DNA of 64,000 bases from Cryptomeria japonica (taxonomy: Eukaryota; Streptophyta; Pinopsida; Cupressales; Cupressaceae), in assembly GCF_030272615.1 (NCBI RefSeq), contig NC_081413.1:442331038-442395037 (forward strand). Direction: 5' to 3'. Positions 21,401 through 30,804 of the stretch are shown in pieces (positions within the stretch are counted from its first letter, which is position 1; the number at the start of each line of letters is the position of its first letter). The position numbers and the translations under genes are program-made. Below the pieces are notes generated by a model that worked only from the letters and a program-made list of their open reading frames with translations, had not been told where the DNA came from and did no database searches.

Positions 21401-22948
21401 GATGTTGGAGATCCATTCTGCATAATCAATTGGCCTAATGAAACCAACATCGAGGAGTTTCTTGAGTTCTGTTTTGACTAACACTGCAATCTGGGGATGC
21501 ATCTTACGAAGCTTCTGCTTGACAGGTTTGGCTCCTTTTGCTACTGTGAGATGATGCATGACTAAGTCAGGGTCAAGCCCAGGCATGTCTGTATATGACC
21601 ATGCGAAGTTGATCTGACGCTTCTGGAAGAACTCTATAAACTTAGGCTGTTCCTCTGGAGTGAGAAGAGATGCCAGATGTATGATATGAGGATTTTCAGG
21701 AGTCCCCACATTGTATTCTTTGGTTTCTTCGATAAGAATCGTTGATCGTTCCTGTTGTGTACTAGCAGGGAGAATGTCAAACCCTTCATCCTTAGGCACC
21801 TCAGAGAGGTTTTCACCATTGGATACGCTCTTTCTTTTTACTTTTGTCGGATCAAACAGTGCCACAGTGTGGTTTTCACTGGAAGATCCATGTTTTATCG
21901 TTATATTTTTACAGCTGAAGGGTTTGGCATCCGCCCCGAAGTATGCTACGCTATTAAGTTGAATGGCGAATCCAGCTTTGTGATCCCCGCTTGGTAGATT
22001 ATCCCGTAATTCCAAAAAGTCAATGATAGCCTCATCGTTCTGGAAGAGGTCAAGACATGGGGGATTTGGTTGGTTCCATTCAATGAGTTCAGGGTGGATA
22101 ATGGGCATTACGTCATCGATTAGGTTAAGTGCGTTAGAGGTATCAGTGAGGGTTAAGACAGTGTGGTGAAGGTCGTTGATGGTACTCTCCCTGTCAGAAT
22201 CCGGCGTAGGATGAGACGTAGGGTTTGTGGAAGATGTTTCCAGCTCAGGTACCCAAGTGGTCTTTATCTGTGCTTCTCCGTAAACAGGGATGTCTTTGTG
22301 TGGCGGAGGTGGTGATGTGTCTTCCTCATCTGAAGTGTTAAGCTGTACAGAATCAAATTCCCACTCATGTGAGTCGGTCTCTGAATCACTTTCTAGCATC
22401 TGATTGCTATACCATACTGGGATGTCTTTGGAGTTAAACACGGCAGGCGTGATTGGTTTATGTACCTTTGAGGTGATCGGTGCTGCAGGAATCGTGATGG
22501 GGTTTAAAGGATTTGTTACAGGAAGTATCGGCCGTGTTGCCTCAGTGGCTTCTGCAGGAACTGCTGGGGCCATAGATGTTGCTGTAGGTTTCCATACAGT
22601 TGTTGCTACAAATGGTGTTGCTGATGGGATTACTGGTTCGTTTGGTGGGATTTTTGGCACTGATGACGGTTGCGGTGGGTTTGTGAGCCTCGATGGGGCA
22701 GTGACAATATTGCTTGATGGTGCTTTGATTATGAAAGGTGTCCTCTTTACAGTAGGTGGGCAAAATGGTTTGCTAGGTTTTCCTTTAAATCTGAGTTTAG
22801 GAAGGATCTCTTTTTCAAAGCCTAGGCCTGTATTACCTTTGGGCTTGAATTCTGGTAGTAGCGGTTCGTGTTGTCCTTGTTGGCAGGATCCCAAAGCACT
22901 CTGACCATCATATCCCATTCTTTGCATAATGAGGAGGCCTTTGCCATA
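18443..22948 (-). CDS. pol: Pol of the 19-kb element: G-patch, RT, RNase H, archaeal-type RNase H, integrase
   Basis: This frame continues from gag after a single UAG and encodes about 1,501 residues. Counted from the first Met (22,927), a G-patch-like segment is at 1-40 (MQRMGYDGQSALG, then GLGF). A Pro/Ser/acidic linker follows. RT spans about 480-690 with YVDD at about 620. RNase H is at about 770-890. A second RNase H (YFDVS, AEYEA, GDSQL, RAADA) is at about 910-1040. Integrase starts at about 1135 with a zinc-binding-like region and has acidic residues in GLDLVG, ITDNG and GQAEASN. The C terminus ends NSMHLKRFYT. All catalytic motifs look intact. The double RNase H is known from the Tat lineage. 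It should make genomic cDNA and integrate it. There is no visible frameshift or internal stop. Confidence 0.93.
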   Translation of the reverse strand, partial: YGKGLLIMQRMGYDGQSALGSCQQGQHEPLLPEFKPKGNTGLGFEKEILPKLRFKGKPSKPFCPPTVKRTPFIIKAPSSNIVTAPSRLTNPPQPSSVPKIPPNEPVIPSATPFVATTVWKPTATSMAPAVPAEATEATRPILPVTNPLNPITIPAAPITSKVHKPITPAVFNSKDIPVWYSNQMLESDSETDSHEWEFDSVQLNTSDEEDTSPPPPHKDIPVYGEAQIKTTWVPELETSSTNPTSHPTPDSDRESTINDLHHTVLTLTDTSNALNLIDDVMPIIHPELIEWNQPNPPCLDLFQNDEAIIDFLELRDNLPSGDHKAGFAIQLNSVAYFGADAKPFSCKNITIKHGSSSENHTVALFDPTKVKRKSVSNGENLSEVPKDEGFDILPASTQQERSTILIEETKEYNVGTPENPHIIHLASLLTPEEQPKFIEFFQKRQINFAWSYTDMPGLDPDLVMHHLTVAKGAKPVKQKLRKMHPQIAVLVKTELKKLLDVGFIRPIDYAEWISNIVPVGKPKGGIRICTDFRDLNKACPKDDFPLPNIDIIVDLTAGHAMLSLMDGFSGYNQIKIAPEDQHKTAFTCSWGTYCWNVMPFGLKNAGATYQRAMTTIFHDMMHTMMEDYVDDLLAKSLTREGHLHILDQIFDRLEQYHVRLNPKKCVFGVTSGKLLGYIVSSKGIEVDPAKVKAIMDMPPPKNISQLRTLQGRLQSIRRFIAQLADKCHPFTHLLHKNIRFQWDDKCQQAFQELKDYLMNPPLLMPPDPSRPLLLYISATSTALGVLLAQHNAEGKECAIYYISRTLVGYELNYTPIERACLAVILAATKLRHYLLTHKVQLIAKIDPLKYLLSKAALTGRLAKWVMILSEFDIEYMDRKAIKGQVIADQLADAPLIGDHPLISNFPDEEIFMIIEAQSWKLYFDVSYTRHGSGAGILFITPQGDSIPKSYRLTFPCTNNIAEYEALITGLRLAIQWKLKEQQVYGDSQLVIRQATDEYQTKDDKLMPYKQMVDNLKTSFTTITFEQIPRDQNRAADAMATIASLLDLPQNSTRYEFLVEQLWIPAYDIPESEMICHLVGSESPWYGEFYTYLRDHTLPPNQSNNQRKTFIRQTARYTIIAETLYRRGLDGTLLRCLEQDEITKALEEVHEGICGTHSSGPSLAKKIMRAGYYWPSMEKDSYYFVRKCKKCQVHGDLIHAPAQELQPITTPWPFCQWGLDLVGKIHPSSSNGHKFIITATEYFTKWIEAVPLTQVTGKQIASFILNYIICRYGVPISIITDNGLPFKNQDVRELCEKFHIQHRFSTPYYPQGNGQAEASNKNILRILKKTVNDASRDWHVQLNPALWAYRTSIRTPTGATPYSLVYGAEAILPIEVEIPSLRVSLHNLIDDEAYRVSRLQDLELLDEKRQAAYNHLKAYQQRMSRSYNHRVRSRTFEVGDLVLRENPRNQPNREHQGKFESNWLGPYVVTAVFGSGAYQLATSEGEPLADPINSMHLKRFYT

Positions 22949-22951
22949 CTA
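22949..22951 (-). other. In-frame UAG between gag-protease and pol
   Basis: The minus strand reads ACA GAA TAG TAT GGC AAA. Gag and pol are in the same phase across it (25,729 to 18,443 is 2,429 whole codons), and the G-patch begins within about 10 codons. It may be a programmed readthrough site or a CAG-to-TAG mutation. Confidence 0.85.
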
Positions 22952-25729
22952 TTCTGTAGGAAGTGTAACTTGCGGTTTATCAGTGGTGATGGGATCCTTA
23001 TAGATCCATTCCGCTAGGTCCTCATCTTGTGTTTCTTCCTCTTGACTCTTTCCAAGGATGAAAGGCGTTAAGGCACATGCTGGCGTGATTAGTGGTTGCT
23101 GGAGCAACTGCTGTGGTTTACCATGTGTTCTAGGAGAAGTGGGCATTTGTCCCACACAAAAGAGCTGACTCAAGTTGTATTCTCCAGGACCTTCCTCTGC
23201 GACTTTCATTTTAAGCTTTTCTTGCTTGGGTATAGGAGTGTTTGAACTGGCAAGAGAGGCGGGATTTACATATGATGTGGAGGAAATGGCTTCCCTATTA
23301 TTAGGAACAGTAATCTCTGGTTGATGGCTGATATTATGGCAAAATGCAAAGGGATTTGCATCGCCCAGGATTGTGATCTCTGTACCGTTATGTGGGAACT
23401 TGATACATTGATGGTAGGTAGATGGAACAGCTTGCATGGCATGTATCCAAGGTCTCCCTAATAATAGATTATATGGCAGAGGAAGGTCCAGAACCTGACA
23501 GATGATGTGCTTTACCACGGGGCCTACTCGGATTGGTAGTACCACAGCTCCTTTGGATGAACGCTCTGCATCATCATAGGCCTTGATGGTGATCTTCTTG
23601 CGAGGATCCACTGATTCTATTGCATATCCCAATGCTTTGACCAACTGTAGTGTACAAATGTTTAGGCCTGCTCCATTATCGATCAAGACTCGCTTGATTC
23701 TGTGTTGGTTGACAAAGCCTTCAATGTGGAGTGAGGCGTTATGAGGTTGTTGGAAGGAAGAGTTGTCACTTTCGGAAAAAGTGAGACAAGGTGATGACTT
23801 TAAATTTCCAACCATGGCTTGAAATTGGTCCGTGTTCAGGTTTGTAGGGACTGACGCCTCTTGGAGTGCTTGATCCAAGATTTTTTTATGAGAGGGTGAC
23901 AGACGCAAAAGCTCCAAGATGGATATAAGCGCAGGGGTTTTGTCTAATTGTTCCACAAGATTGTACTTCTTTGGGATGGAGGTGGTGCCTTGTGGAGCTG
24001 CCTTGATGGTAACTTTGCCGCGACGCGTAACAACATTGCAATTTGAGGTGGGATTTGTGAAGGTGATAGTTGCAATTTGTTCACTGGCATCATACAGGTG
24101 ATTGACTGTGTAATTATACGCAGCTTGCGTATAATCAGTGGTATCAGGACCTCGTCTGGACGTGGAAGGACCTCTTTGATCTTGCGATGGAAGTGGATTT
24201 TTGAACATCTGATGATCATTATTGGTTTTTTTTGGGTCATGTCCTTCAATTTCAATTTCTCCTCGGTCAATAAGATCCTGAATGAGATCTTTCAATCGAT
24301 GACAATTACTTGTCTTATGTCCTCTTCCTTGATGGAACTCACAATGTTCAGTATCTCTCCACCATGCCGGTTTGACTTGAGGCTCATAATTTGATAACTT
24401 AGGTAGAGTGATCAAATTCTGAGAAATGAGTTGTTGCATCACTGTTTCTATGGGTTCCCCTAAGGGAGTGTATGTGCGTTTTTGTTTTTGTTGACGAGGT
24501 CTTGGTTCATCATGAGATGTGATGCGACCTTGATTAAGAGGAACATTTGTGTTATTTTGAGGTGGAGGATTTTGTCCTGCAAATCGAACCACAGGTTGTG
24601 CATTTTGGACAGTCCGAGCATCCACAACTCCATCGTTGACGATATTCTTGTTCTTGTTCCAGAAGTTCGGTTTATCGCTATTGAAGTGCGGGTGAGGACC
24701 ATCTTTGGGTTCATTAAAGATTTTGATGAGTCCTTTTTTGATGAGTGCCCTTTCACATTTTATACCTTTGGTGATCATATCGTTAAAAGAATCGGTATCT
24801 TTGACATCCAGGTGAAATTCCATTTCTTCGTTTAAGTTGGAAATGAAAATTTCCACTAGTTCTCGTTCAGGTAACTGAAGAGAACGTCTGCTAGACATTT
24901 GGCGCCATCGTTGCAGGAATACTGAGAATAATTCACCTGGTTTTTGTTTGGTGTTGCATAGATCAGCCATGGTGATGTCGCGTTCAATATTATAAGAGTA
25001 ATGAGATAGGAACTTCTGGATGAGTTCCTCAAATGTTCTTATGCCACCTGGTAGTCGGGAAAACCATGATGTGGTTGTTCCTCCCAAGCTTTGGGGAAAA
25101 AGGCGCATTAAGTATGTGTCTTCATATGCAACTTCGAGACAAGCGGAATGAAATTCTCGGACATGATCGCGGGGATCTCCCTTTCCTCTATATTTTTCGA
25201 ATTTTGGTGTTTCGAACCCGCGTGGAAAGGGTGGCATATAAAGATTCCTATCAAACGGATAGGGACAGATGTCGTTAAGTGAGAATTGATTGGTTTTAAC
25301 ACCACTATGAAGTTGTTGGGCGAGATTCTCAACTTGTTGCCGCAACATCTCCATTTCATTAGGAGGAGGAGGTGGTGGGTTACCTCGAGGGATGTTATAT
25401 CTGGTGGGATCTCTACGCCTTTCCTCCTCATGGCGACTTTGTCTTTCTGATGCTTGTCTTAATTGGGCAAGATCAAAGTCTGAGGGGAGTTTGGCTCCTT
25501 CTTGAGCGAGTCTTAAAAAGTGAGCATCCGCATTGCTCCTTAGTATTTCATCAAATAATCTGTTAAAATGAGGGTTATGCTGAACCCTTTCGATTGTTGA
25601 AGGAGTGGGCGTACCTGGGTTTTCATCATTCCCATTTCCTCCAAGTGCCTCTTGAAATTCATTGAGGTTGTCCTCTTCTTCCTCAATTTCTATTTCTCGC
25701 TGCCTTGATCGCGATCGGGTTTGAGCCAT
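22949..25729 (-). CDS. gag: Gag and aspartic protease of the 19-kb element
   Basis: I start at the ATG of MAQTRSRSRQREIEIEEEED (25,729), which gives 926 residues; the frame is open further upstream without a better ATG. An acidic N-terminal region leads to a gag domain (about residues 180-340, with YRGKGDPRDHVREF and RLFPQSL). A Cys/His motif CEFHQGRGHKTSNC at about 461 is the zinc-binding-like element typical of Tat gags. The protease follows at about 660-770 with the active-site motif LIDNGAGLNI and the flap-side motif LLGRPWIH; DNGA in place of DTGA or DSGA is usual in this lineage as I recall. The frame ends in TAG directly before pol in the same phase. It should form the particle and process Gag-Pol. 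Confidence 0.92.
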   Translation of the reverse strand: MAQTRSRSRQREIEIEEEEDNLNEFQEALGGNGNDENPGTPTPSTIERVQHNPHFNRLFDEILRSNADAHFLRLAQEGAKLPSDFDLAQLRQASERQSRHEEERRRDPTRYNIPRGNPPPPPPNEMEMLRQQVENLAQQLHSGVKTNQFSLNDICPYPFDRNLYMPPFPRGFETPKFEKYRGKGDPRDHVREFHSACLEVAYEDTYLMRLFPQSLGGTTTSWFSRLPGGIRTFEELIQKFLSHYSYNIERDITMADLCNTKQKPGELFSVFLQRWRQMSSRRSLQLPERELVEIFISNLNEEMEFHLDVKDTDSFNDMITKGIKCERALIKKGLIKIFNEPKDGPHPHFNSDKPNFWNKNKNIVNDGVVDARTVQNAQPVVRFAGQNPPPQNNTNVPLNQGRITSHDEPRPRQQKQKRTYTPLGEPIETVMQQLISQNLITLPKLSNYEPQVKPAWWRDTEHCEFHQGRGHKTSNCHRLKDLIQDLIDRGEIEIEGHDPKKTNNDHQMFKNPLPSQDQRGPSTSRRGPDTTDYTQAAYNYTVNHLYDASEQIATITFTNPTSNCNVVTRRGKVTIKAAPQGTTSIPKKYNLVEQLDKTPALISILELLRLSPSHKKILDQALQEASVPTNLNTDQFQAMVGNLKSSPCLTFSESDNSSFQQPHNASLHIEGFVNQHRIKRVLIDNGAGLNICTLQLVKALGYAIESVDPRKKITIKAYDDAERSSKGAVVLPIRVGPVVKHIICQVLDLPLPYNLLLGRPWIHAMQAVPSTYHQCIKFPHNGTEITILGDANPFAFCHNISHQPEITVPNNREAISSTSYVNPASLASSNTPIPKQEKLKMKVAEEGPGEYNLSQLFCVGQMPTSPRTHGKPQQLLQQPLITPACALTPFILGKSQEEETQDEDLAEWIYKDPITTDKPQVTLPTE

Positions 25730-28204
25730 TTTGTTTACAAGTTTGTTTTTGAAGTTGATTGAAGATGATGATGAGTGGTGATGAAAGATTGATGATTGGT
25801 GTTGTATGGGGATCTCTAGCACTTTTAAGGTAGATGTAACCGAAATTCCTTTCTTTGAATTGCTTGTTTGTTTGATAAGTTTGGATGTGATAAGGTGTAG
25901 AGAAATCTGAGATGTGTTACAGATTTTGACTACCTAGCAATGAGAGGATTCACTCATGAACTAGTTTTAACCTGCGTAGATGTGTCTCTTAGGATGAGCT
26001 TATCATAGATGTAGAAACAATCTAAAAGTGATGTGATGTGTTTGATTTCAAGCAATATCTAAAAAGGAATCTTGGGACAAGAACCTCTTAATGTTTTGAG
26101 AGTTTTGGGATGGATTGATGATGGAATGATAATGTATGAATAAGATGATGGAGGTTTTGTTTTTAACTTCAATAAAAACTCTGTGTCACAAATGGGACAA
26201 ACTCTGTTTCTTCCCTTTCAGGTGTTGTTGGCACTTCTCGAGCTGTGTTGTAGGTGATACAGATGTTTGGGAAGAAATTGGGATTAATCTTTCCTCCTTG
26301 ATTTTTGTGATAACTCAGAGCTCTATATTGCATAAAAGCTCTGCGGTTCAGTGATTCTGAATCAAACTCGTTTGTTTTACCTTGATGATAGAGACGCATG
26401 CAATGTAGAAAGACTCTATGTGAGACAAAGATTTGTCTATTGAGATAGAAGAATTTCCTCCTTTTGATTAAAGCCTTTGAGCTTAATGGTCTTCTTTTCA
26501 AGGTAATATTCTGATGACACTTCTTCCTTCCCAAGATGTGAAGAATGGTCATACAAGTTGTGACTCTATGTTGTTTGCACTTTGTTTTTGGTATTTTTGG
26601 TTGTGTTGACAGTTGTTGGATGAATACTTTGTTTTTGGGATTTTTCTGATTTTTCTTTGACAAGAAAACAAAGCAAGCACACAAACACAAAATTTGTAGC
26701 CTCAAAGGCACAAATGAGTATGGGTCTAGATCAACCCAATCCTTGGACTTGTTTTTGACCCTTCCTTTAGATTTATTTTAAGGTGTATTTCCAAAGCCTG
26801 AAGTCGGCTCAATTTGCACTAGGTCTGTAAAACGAACACACTTCAAACACTCTTTATCCCTATGGTCAGATGGCCAGTTGTGATAAATTTAGCCCACATC
26901 TTGATATTTCTTCGACTTTGGTACTACATACCTTATGAATCCCGCCGTGGCAGGTAAGGATGTGATATACTAAGTCTTGCGCGAGCATAACAAATAGATG
27001 ATCCCTATGATGGGGGAGTCACCACTTTTATCAAGCCACAAGTGACTTTTCAAAAAGCTATGTTTCTACTCAAGGAAATATGTATGGTGAGTATCTTGGG
27101 AGCAAAACCTTCTATGCTCTTGCACTAAATTATATCTCAAATATCCTCAATCAATAGAACAGGTGGGCTACTACTTAAAGGTGTTTAATCATGTTCGATG
27201 GCTTTGGACATAAGTTCATTTTGCAGTGACTCACTTAAGAGCCTTGTAACTGGTGGTGGGGCCCATTTGTCCTTTCGGCCAGTTACACTGTAGGAATAGT
27301 TATACCCAAGGCTACAGCTTTCGCTCTCACCTGATTTCTATAGCGGCTCGAAGGATTTACCGCTCGAGGTCGTTCCCAAGAGTATCGATCCCTTGGCAGG
27401 CCTCTCTTAAAAAATAAAATTTTGAGTGTTACTAACACTTTTCTCTTGCACCTAGGACCACGAAAGCCAAGGGAGAGGATAGTGTGTGTTAGAAGTAGGT
27501 CCACTCGACTGACTTTTTGTGCACAAGCGTGCCAAACACGAAATTCACTTGTTCTTTTTAATCCAGCATTTGCAAATGTGATCTAACTATTTGGAGATGT
27601 TGCTCCAACAGTCATGGTGTTCTTTTTAACTTCAAAAAGCAATGTGTTTTTGTATTCTAGAATTTGGAAATTCTGGTCAACTTAATGAAAAACACGTTTT
27701 TGCTTGAAGGAAAATTTGTTTTTGCCAAAAAAATCAAGACAAGTGGATTGTTCTTTTTACTGCACCAAAAATTGAAGTGTGGCTTGTGATTTTTAGATTT
27801 GATGCAAGAAAATGGAATTGTTTGGTTTTAAGCACCAAATAAAGTGTGTTTCCTAACTTGCAAGAAAACAAATGTTTGAATTTTGTTGTTCTTTTTACCT
27901 TGCAAATAAAGAAAGATGAATTTTGTTTTAAGCACCAAAAACAAATTTGAGGTTCATTTTATGCACTCCAAAATGAGATGTGAGGTTTATTTTAACTTAT
28001 GCAATAAGGGAAAAATGAATTCTTTTTAGCCAACTTTTTAAAGAAAGTAAAAAGAAAGATTTTTTTAGAGCATCTACTAACTCCTTTCCCTGCACACAAA
28101 AAGATTAGAACCTGCACCTGGTCAATAGTCAAAACGTTAGTGTGGGCTTACACAAGCCTAAATGCTGATTTTGGGTTACAAAGCGAATTGGACAACACTC
28201 TGTC
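25730..28204 (-). other. Leader between primer-binding site and gag of the 19-kb element
   Basis: About 2.5 kb with no convincing gene. The longest frame (26,169-26,711, minus) begins with a non-ATG codon and has no recognisable domain. At 27,540-28,060 there are loose repeats of TTCTTTTTA, AAGTGTG and CACCAAAAA type. A long leader is common in Tat-lineage elements. Confidence 0.6.
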
Positions 28205-28209
28205 GTAAT

Positions 28210-28480
28210 AGCGCTATTCTGCTTTTTTTTTACAAAAGCGCTAATTAATACAATAGCGCTAGTCTGCGGTCGCAGAAGCGCTATTTTACACAGTAGCGCT
28301 GAAATAATAGGAAAATCCGAAAGGTCAAAAGCGCTAAAATAGTTGCAATAGCGCTAGAACTGTGACAAAGGCGCCAGAATGGAATCAGTAGCACTAAAAC
28401 TTTTTCATTAGCGCTATTATATGGACAATAGCGCTAAAAGAAAATGTTGCAATAGCGCTAGAACGTGTTCAATAGCGCCG
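28210..28480. repeat. AGCGCT palindrome array, right
   Basis: Perfect AGCGCT occurs at 28210, 28237, 28255, 28277, 28295, 28330, 28350, 28410, 28430 and 28454. Variants are GGCGCC at 28,370, AGCACT at 28,390 and AGCGCC at 28,474. Spacing is mostly 18-24 bp. Units are usually preceded by CAAT on the plus strand, so the array is inverted relative to the left one. It ends about 55 bp from the primer-binding site. Confidence 0.92.
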
Positions 28481-28535
28481 AAGCGCGACCTGTGTGGCAG
28501 TTTCAACAAGCAAAAATGTTAATTTTCAAAAACAA

Positions 28536-28577
28536 CAGATCAGAAGGTTGCGTGTTTGATTCACGTCGGGTTCACCA
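28536..28577 (-). other. Long primer-binding site complementary to tRNA-Trp
   Basis: The plus strand copies the 3' part of plant tRNA-Trp (recalled) from CAGATCAGAAGG through the variable loop and T arm (GCGTGTTTGATTCACG) to the terminal CCA at 28,575-28,577. Only 28,557 differs (T for C). Two A residues separate it from the LTR. The match covers about 42 nt and reaches the anticodon, where 10-18 nt would be usual. Confidence 0.85.
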
Positions 28578-28579
28578 AA

Positions 28580-30016
28580 TGATGCCCTCCTAAATGGCAC
28601 AAGGTTAGTTTAAGATCAAACAACACAAAAATACACAAGACGTTAGCATTAATCAATCAAAAACTAAAACCTATGAAGGCATTCCAAGAGAGATACTAAA
28701 AACACATGCTAATGAATCTAACTAAAGAAGTAAGACAATGAGATATCTCCAACTATCTCTTAGCATGAGATTAGCTCCTTCTCCCTTGTTCCTCTCCTCT
28801 CCAAGTTCCAAAATAGTGTAGCTCTTAGCAGCTTTTTGCACTATGGATGCTTATGGAGGATTGAGATTGTAGAATAGCTCCAAACATGAAATGAAAAGCT
28901 ATTTTAATGCTAAAATGAAGTATTTTAACCAAAAAGACAAGATTTAGATTATTTATGCTAAAATGCTCTCTAAAATGGCTATAGTCTAAATGCTTACAAG
29001 TTTTCAGGATCTGGATTATGAAGGAATGGGCTCTATTTATAGGAAAAATGGAGCAATGGATGGCCAGGATTGAAAGGTTTAATCAAGGGTCAAGCTTGAA
29101 AGTTGGGGATCCATGTGCACAATTGGCACCAATAAAATAGTGACAAGTGTCAACACAGGATTGGGTTGAGAAAAGAGGTTGGAGGCATTAAAGGCCTGAG
29201 AAGACCTCATGGTTATCTAAAGGCTAAGAGTCAAGCCTAAGTTAGGATTACCCATTGGATTAGGAGTTAATCCAAGGATAAACCTTTGTGCAAATGATTA
29301 AGAGATAATCATGGTCAAAGCATTAATGACCTGATGAGACCCTTGGGTTGGGTAGAGGTTGAGTCAAAACAAATGTTTTAACCATGTGGGAGAGTTGAAT
29401 TAACCATTAATGGTTATTGGAGACTTTGTGGATTAAGTGGTTGAAAGTTGGAAGCCTTTAATGGTTTTCAAAGACTTTGGGGTTTTTGGTGGTTGAAGGT
29501 TGAAAACCTTCAATGGTTATCCAAGACTTTGGGCCATTTGAGAAGTGACTCCATTTTGCTTAGGAATGTGACAATAATTAGGGGATGGATTAGGTTAATT
29601 AGGAAGGGGTTAGAAGAATCTAGAAGGGGATTAGATTTTGCAAGTGGATTTGGTGGGTGAGGGAAAATAGGATTTTATTAAAATAAAAATTCATTTATTT
29701 CAAAATGTGTGCAAGTTGCATTTGTAGGAAAATGCAAGTGGGGTGGGGATAATGATTTAAATAAATGTTTTATTTAATTTATTTAAAAGAGGAAAAGGGG
29801 GATTTAATTAAATAAATAGATTTATTTATTTAATTAATGGGAATTTGATTTTAATGAATTAATTAAAATAAATTGAATAATTTATTTAATTAATAGAAGA
29901 ATGTTTGGGGATAATTTAATTAAATATTAATTTAATTAATTGGTGGCTAGTGGATTTTTAATCAAATAAATACGAAATATTCATTTAATTAAAATGGACA
30001 GATTTGTGTGACTACA
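28580..30016 (-). mobile_element. 5' LTR of the 19-kb element
   Basis: 1,437 bp, starting TGATGCCCTCC and ending GTGTGACTACA on the plus strand. It is followed by ATTTC, the target duplication. It differs from the left LTR at 8 sites. Its left end lies 2 bp from the tRNA-Trp primer-binding site, which fixes the element's orientation. Confidence 0.95.
29031..29043 (-). promoter_or_regulatory. TATA box of the 19-kb element LTR
   Basis: The minus strand reads CTATAAATAGAGC, which should drive the genomic RNA leftwards. The same sequence is in the 3' LTR at about 11,459-11,471, and related motifs sit in LTRs A and B. Confidence 0.6.
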
Positions 30017-30780
30017 ATTTCCTTTCAATTTTTTTGTTTAGTTCTTTGTGCATTTTTTTGTATTCTTACTGGTATGTATTGGTAGTTGCTTGTTCCTCAT
30101 GGCAGGTCTTATTTTCAATTTCCAGATGGTTTGATGTGCTCGATTCCAAATTTCTAGTTCATTTGGCTCCTTTGCCAGTCATTTATCGCTTTTGGTTGAC
30201 TGTATCTGGGTTATAGTTCTTGTGATTACCGGTTGGTTTTCCTTCATTACCAGCGTGATTATTGGCATGTGGATCCATCTTGGGTCTTGTCTGATGTTCT
30301 TTGGAATGTGGCTGACCTTTCCATTGATCCGCATCACTTGGTTATATTTTTTGGAAAGGTTTCTTAATTCTTAAGGGTGACCTAATTACATGTTTTATTT
30401 TCCTTCATTAGTGGATGTAATCTTATGAGGCCAACTTGGAAGTGTTCCGATGCCTATAAATATGTTATCATGTATTCATTTGTAGGGGGCAGAGGAAGTA
30501 GAACTCAGAATAAGGATTGAAATTCGCATGTTGTGATCTGGTTGGTTCTTAGAGTCCCAGTTGAATTGTATCTGGCTTGAAGCCTGCATGTAACTGGTTA
30601 GTTACCAGATTTTCTTTGATGATAATCCAATGATTGTCGGATGATTGCCGGAAGTTCTAAAGCTTTAATATGATTTGTTTATATGAATTTGTTATGTTTT
30701 CTTGCTACTTTCATTGTGTCTCTCTTGCTGCATAAGCCGGTTGACTCTTTTGAGTGTTTTTACCAGTTATGGTTGCATCA
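30017..30780 (+). mobile_element. LTR1 of the outer gag-protease element, remainder
   Basis: Starts with the duplicated ATTTC and continues the LTR broken at 11,007. It aligns along its length with 32,784-33,602 and 35,684-36,444. It ends GGTTGCATCA, so the ends TGATG...CATCA are inverted repeats. The rebuilt length without the duplication is 814 bp. A primer-binding site follows after 2 bp. Confidence 0.88.
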
Positions 30781-30782
30781 AG

Positions 30783-30794
30783 TGGTATCAAAGC
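30783..30794 (+). other. Primer-binding site, initiator-Met type
   Basis: TGGTATCAAAGC differs at one base from the common TGGTATCAGAGC and is 2 bp after LTR1. It shows that this element runs on the plus strand. The second internal copy has a one-base-shorter version at 33,605. Confidence 0.8.
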
Positions 30795-30804
30795 TGGTTA
30801 TGGA

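Larger units (their letters stand above)
11008..30016 (-). mobile_element. Young 19,009-bp Ty3/gypsy Tat-like retrotransposon
   Basis: The element has two 1,437-bp LTRs, TG...CA ends and a perfect target duplication ATTTC (11,003-11,007 and 30,017-30,021). On the minus strand the order is 5' LTR, tRNA-Trp primer-binding site, leader with a palindrome array, gag-protease, UAG, pol, repeats, a low-complexity region, an antisense mobile-domain gene, a second palindrome array, hairpins, polypurine tract, 3' LTR. A second RNase H domain of archaeal type in pol places it in the Tat lineage (Ogre and Retand relatives). The two LTRs differ at 8 positions with no indels, about 0.56%, so insertion is recent on the scale of this window. 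It is the youngest insertion in its nest. Confidence 0.93.

Noticed and set aside
26169-26711. A 180-residue minus-strand frame in the leader of the 19-kb element
   Set aside because: It starts with a non-ATG codon, lacks domains and lies in low-complexity sequence.
28536-28577. A partial tRNA-Trp gene
   Set aside because: Only the 3' part is present, it includes the CCA that plant tRNA genes do not encode, and it adjoins an LTR, so it is a primer-binding site.
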